DNA of 64,000 bases from Caballeronia glebae (lineage in GTDB: Bacteria > Pseudomonadota > Gammaproteobacteria > Burkholderiales > Burkholderiaceae). The stretch is taken from contig NZ_FCOJ02000019.1 of the NCBI RefSeq assembly GCF_001545035.1, forward strand, positions 56,122-120,121. Reading direction: 5' to 3'. The position numbers and the translations under genes are program-made. The notes beneath the pieces are model-generated. The model did no database searches. It was not told the origin of the DNA and saw nothing but the letters and a program-made list of their open reading frames with translations. Every line of letters begins with the position of its first letter. The stretch's first letter is position 1. Below, in pieces: positions 61,279-64,000 of this stretch.

Positions 61279-62799
61279 ATGAATCACGCAGAGATGCAGT
61301 TCCTGAGCACGGAATACCCCTACAAAAAGCAGTACGGCAACTTCATCGGCGGCAAGTGGGCGCCGCCCGCGGGCGGTGAGTATTTCGACAACATCTCGCC
61401 GATCACCGGCGAGCCCTTTACGTCGATTCCGCGTTCGCGCGAAGCCGATATCGAAGCCGCGCTCGATGCGGCGCACGCGGCGAAGACTTCATGGGGCAGG
61501 ACCTCCGTCACCGATCGCGCGAATCTGTTGCTGAAGATCGCCGATCGCATGGAGCAGAACCTGCCGCGTCTCGCCCTGGCCGAGTCGATCGACAACGGCA
61601 AGCCGCTGCGCGAGACGATGGCCGCGGACATTCCGCTCGCGATCGACCACTTCCGCTATTTCGCGAGCGCGGCGCGTTCGCAGGAAGGCGGCATTTCGGA
61701 GATCGATCACGATACGGTCGCGTATCACTTCCATGAACCGCTCGGCGTGGTCGGGCAGATCATTCCGTGGAATTTCCCGATTCTCATGGCCGTGTGGAAA
61801 CTCGCGCCCGCGCTCGCCGCCGGCAATTGCGTCGTGCTGAAGCCGGCCGAGCAGACGCCCGCGTCGATTCTCGTGCTGCTCGAAGTGATCGAAGATCTGC
61901 TGCCGCCGGGCGTGCTCAATGTGGTGAACGGCTTCGGTCTGGAAGCGGGCAAGCCGCTCGCGTCGAACAAGCGCATCGCGAAGATCGCCTTCACGGGCGA
62001 GACCACGACGGGCCGCCTGATCATGCAGTACGCGAGCCAGAACCTGATTCCGGTCACGCTTGAACTGGGCGGCAAGAGCCCGAACATTTTCTTCGAAGAC
62101 GTGCTCAGCGCCGACGACAGTTTCTTCGACAAGGCGCTCGAAGGCTTCACGATGTTCGCGCTGAATCAGGGCGAAGTGTGCACGTGTCCGTCGCGCGCGC
62201 TGGTGCAGGAGTCGATCTACGAGCGCTTCATGGAGCGTGCGTTGAAGCGCGTCGCGGCGATCGCGCAGGGCCATCCGCTCGACATGAAGACGATGATCGG
62301 CGCGCAGGCGTCGCAGGAGCAACTGGAGAAGATCCTGTCGTATATCGATCTCGGCAAGCAGGAAGGCGCCCAGTGCTTGAGCGGCGGCGAGCGCAATGCG
62401 TTCGATGGCGAGTTGAAGAACGGCTATTACGTCAAGCCGACCGTCTTCAAAGGCCACAACAAGATGCGCATCTTCCAGGAGGAAATCTTCGGGCCGGTGC
62501 TTTCGGTGACGACGTTCAAGAACGAGGAAGAAGCGCTCGAAATCGCGAACGATACGCTGTACGGACTCGGCGCGGGCGTGTGGACGCGCGACGGCACGCG
62601 GGCTTATCGCTTCGGCCGCGCGATCCAGGCGGGACGCGTGTGGACCAACTGCTATCACGCGTATCCCGCGCACGCGGCGTTCGGCGGTTACAAGCAATCG
62701 GGCATCGGCCGCGAGAATCACAAGATGATGCTCGATCACTATCAGCAGACGAAGAACATGCTCGTCAGCTATAGCGACAAGCCGCTCGGCTTCTTCTAA
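61279..62799 (+). CDS. NAD(P)-dependent aldehyde dehydrogenase (AcoD/ExaC type)
   Basis: This 506-residue enzyme has the substrate-access segment [21 protein letters not shown], the catalytic glutamate in [11 protein letters not shown], the catalytic cysteine in [14 protein letters not shown], and C-terminal [13 protein letters not shown]. The N-terminal [15 protein letters not shown] and length match the acetaldehyde dehydrogenase group (ExaC, AcoD, AldB). The DUF779 gene follows 61 bases later, a pairing that is usual for this enzyme group. A sigma-54-like promoter precedes it. GAGGAGC lies upstream of the ATG. Confidence 0.94.
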   Translation: MNHAEMQFLSTEYPYKKQYGNFIGGKWAPPAGGEYFDNISPITGEPFTSIPRSREADIEAALDAAHAAKTSWGRTSVTDRANLLLKIADRMEQNLPRLALAESIDNGKPLRETMAADIPLAIDHFRYFASAARSQEGGISEIDHDTVAYHFHEPLGVVGQIIPWNFPILMAVWKLAPALAAGNCVVLKPAEQTPASILVLLEVIEDLLPPGVLNVVNGFGLEAGKPLASNKRIAKIAFTGETTTGRLIMQYASQNLIPVTLELGGKSPNIFFEDVLSADDSFFDKALEGFTMFALNQGEVCTCPSRALVQESIYERFMERALKRVAAIAQGHPLDMKTMIGAQASQEQLEKILSYIDLGKQEGAQCLSGGERNAFDGELKNGYYVKPTVFKGHNKMRIFQEEIFGPVLSVTTFKNEEEALEIANDTLYGLGAGVWTRDGTRAYRFGRAIQAGRVWTNCYHAYPAHAAFGGYKQSGIGRENHKMMLDHYQQTKNMLVSYSDKPLGFF

Positions 62800-62860
62800 G
62801 GCAAAGCGTGTGGGGCCGCCGCCGGCTCTGGCGGCGGCTCATTCGAACGACGGGGACATC

Positions 62861-63250
62861 ATGAGCGAACAGGAAGTGCTGCGCGTGAGCGCGACGCCCG
62901 CCGCCATCGACTTGATCGAAAAGCTCAAGGCCGAGCATGGCGAGGTGCTGTTTCATCAATCCGGCGGATGCTGCGACGGCAGCGCGCCGATGTGCTTTCC
63001 GGTGAACGAATTCATGGTCGGCGGCTCGGACGTCAAGCTCGGCGCGATAGGCGGCGTGCCGTTCTACATGACCGAATCGCAGTACGAGTACTGGCAGCAC
63101 ACGCAACTGATCATCGACGCCGTGCCGGGCAATGGCGGCATGTTTTCGCTGGAGCGTCCGTCCGGTTTGCGCTTTCTCACGCGCTCGCGCCTATATAGCG
63201 ACGAAGAGAACGCGTGGCTCGAAAAGCATCCGGTCGAGCATGTGAGCTGA
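62861..63250 (+). CDS. DUF779-family protein
   Basis: This 129-residue protein has the DUF779 block LFHQSGGCCDGSAPMCFP and VGGSDVKLGAIGGVPFYMTESQYEYW. The CCDGS cysteines could bind metal. It is nearly always found beside acetaldehyde-type aldehyde dehydrogenases, as here, but its role is unknown. ATG 62861 opens the family domain; earlier in-frame start candidates add no homology. It probably shares the aldehyde dehydrogenase transcript. Confidence 0.88.
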   Translation: MSEQEVLRVSATPAAIDLIEKLKAEHGEVLFHQSGGCCDGSAPMCFPVNEFMVGGSDVKLGAIGGVPFYMTESQYEYWQHTQLIIDAVPGNGGMFSLERPSGLRFLTRSRLYSDEENAWLEKHPVEHVS

Positions 63251-63253
63251 ACC

Positions 63254-64000
63254 TCAATTCCAGCGCGGTGCGCGCTTTTCGATGAACGCCTGCGTGCCTT
63301 CGAGCGTGGCGTCCTCCATCATGTTGCAGGCCATCGTTTCGGATGCGAGCGCGTATGCGGCCTCGATGCCGGTTTCGAGTTGGCGGTAGAACAAACCCTT
63401 GCCCGCCGCGACCGCTTCGCGCGGCTTGGCGGCGATGGTCGCGGCCAGCGTGCGCACGGTGTCGTCGAGTTCGCCGGGCGATGCAACGCGATTCACGAGG
63501 CCGCGTTCGCGCGCGGTCGCCGCGTCGATGAACTCGCCCGTGACGAGCATCTCGAACGCGGCCTTGCGCGATACATTGCGCGAGAGCGCCACGCCCGGCG
63601 TCGCGCAAAAGAGCCCGAGATTCACGCCCGATACCGCGAAGCGCGCTTCGCTCGATGCAACCGCGAGATCGCACATCGCGACGAGCTGACATCCCGCCGC
63701 CGTCGCGATACCCTGAACGCGCGCGATGACCGGCTGCGGCATGCGCTGGATGGTAAGCATGATGCGCGAGCAGCGCGCGAAAAGCGCGCGATAGTAGTCG
63801 AGCGCGGGTTGCGCGCGCATCTCTTTCAGGTCGTGGCCCGCGCAGAACGCGCGGCCTTCGCCGGCAAGCACGACGACGCGCGCATTCGATTCGGCGATGT
63901 CCTTCAATGCGCGTTCGAGCGCTTCGAGCATGGCCTCCGATAACGCGTTGAACGTATCGGGCCGGTTCAGCGTGAGCCGGACGACGCCCTTTACGTCATA
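63254..64000 (-). CDS. Enoyl-CoA hydratase/isomerase family protein (5' end outside window)
   Basis: The minus-strand frame runs off the right edge: it is open from 64000, with VVRLTLNRPDTFNALSEAML leading into the fold, so the gene is truncated at its N-terminus. It shows the crotonase oxyanion-hole blocks GEGRAFCAGHDLKEM and IATAAGCQLVAMCDLAVAS, and the FAVSGVNLGLFCATPG region. At least 248 residues are visible. It is convergent with the DUF779 gene, ending 4 bases after it. Whether it is a hydratase or an isomerase is not readable. Confidence 0.9.
   Translation of the reverse strand, partial: YDVKGVVRLTLNRPDTFNALSEAMLEALERALKDIAESNARVVVLAGEGRAFCAGHDLKEMRAQPALDYYRALFARCSRIMLTIQRMPQPVIARVQGIATAAGCQLVAMCDLAVASSEARFAVSGVNLGLFCATPGVALSRNVSRKAAFEMLVTGEFIDAATARERGLVNRVASPGELDDTVRTLAATIAAKPREAVAAGKGLFYRQLETGIEAAYALASETMACNMMEDATLEGTQAFIEKRAPRWN

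Noticed and set aside
1..64000. Long antisense and off-frame open frames across almost every gene
   Set aside because: High GC with strong third-position bias opens several frames at once. These frames are Arg/Ala/His-rich, show no domain motifs and lie fully inside genes with clear families, so they are shadows.
1..64000. tRNA, rRNA, CRISPR array, insertion sequence or prophage
   Set aside because: I looked for tRNA-like cloverleaf ends, regularly spaced repeats, transposase or integrase motifs and phage structural genes and saw none.

Overview
The window is a dense, GC-rich (roughly 63-65%) bacterial chromosome segment. Gene content and order (ssuADCB, a benE-catC-catB-catR / catA-benABCD catabolic cluster, a low-oxygen universal-stress island with an FNR-type regulator, glcB, a PaoABC-type aldehyde oxidoreductase) point to a Burkholderiales betaproteobacterium of the Burkholderia/Paraburkholderia/Caballeronia group. 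This assignment is an inference from family resemblance; no 16S or tRNA gene is present to confirm it. I saw no tRNA, rRNA, CRISPR array, prophage or insertion sequence.

Layout. 1-3982: alkanesulfonate uptake and desulfonation (ssuA, cut by the window edge, then ssuD, ssuC and ssuB) followed by a short-chain dehydrogenase remnant. 4136-9406: an Lrp-type regulator divergent from an aromatic amino acid permease and aromatic aminotransferase, then an orphan AMP-forming ligase and a dehydrogenase remnant. 9504-18520: complete benzoate-to-muconolactone pathway (benE, catC, catB, catR on minus; catA, benA, benB, benC, benD and a Rid-family gene on plus), with ATAC-N7-GTAT-like CatR/BenM sites in both control regions. 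18551-27361: a low-oxygen/dormancy island with three universal stress proteins, zinc alcohol dehydrogenase, flavodoxin, hibernation-factor-like protein, DUF1488 protein, an FNR-type regulator with all four cluster cysteines, a NarL-type response regulator, two histidine kinases and a pair of paralogous small proteins. Four promoters here share the same FNR-box plus 21-nt plus -10 layout.

27520-34461: a lipoprotein with PQQ-like repeats, a DUF1993 protein, and a GntR-controlled operon (SDR, beta-keto acid cleavage enzyme, MFS transporter) for an unidentified 3-hydroxy acid. 34590-40101: an ABC ATPase / FtsX-type permease / AttH lipocalin operon and a membrane diguanylate cyclase. 40355-47476: iron-type alcohol dehydrogenase, urea transporter, class II aldolase, tautomerase, malate synthase G, an MNT antitoxin with a wrecked HEPN toxin, and a SEC-C protein. 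47612-51438: molybdenum aldehyde oxidoreductase paoCBA. 51730-58331: an MHS-family transporter divergent from LysR, M20 amidohydrolase and DUF2817 genes, an EEP-family phosphodiesterase-like gene, and a secreted DUF4019 protein. 58339-64000: HiPIP, an OFA-family transporter with its tiny partner protein, an aldehyde dehydrogenase/DUF779 pair behind a sigma-54-like promoter, and an enoyl-CoA hydratase cut by the window end.

The most interesting signals are the repeated low-oxygen promoter design in 19687-25670, the internally deleted HEPN toxin next to an intact MNT antitoxin, and several small-protein genes (35-45 codons) paired with membrane or transport genes.
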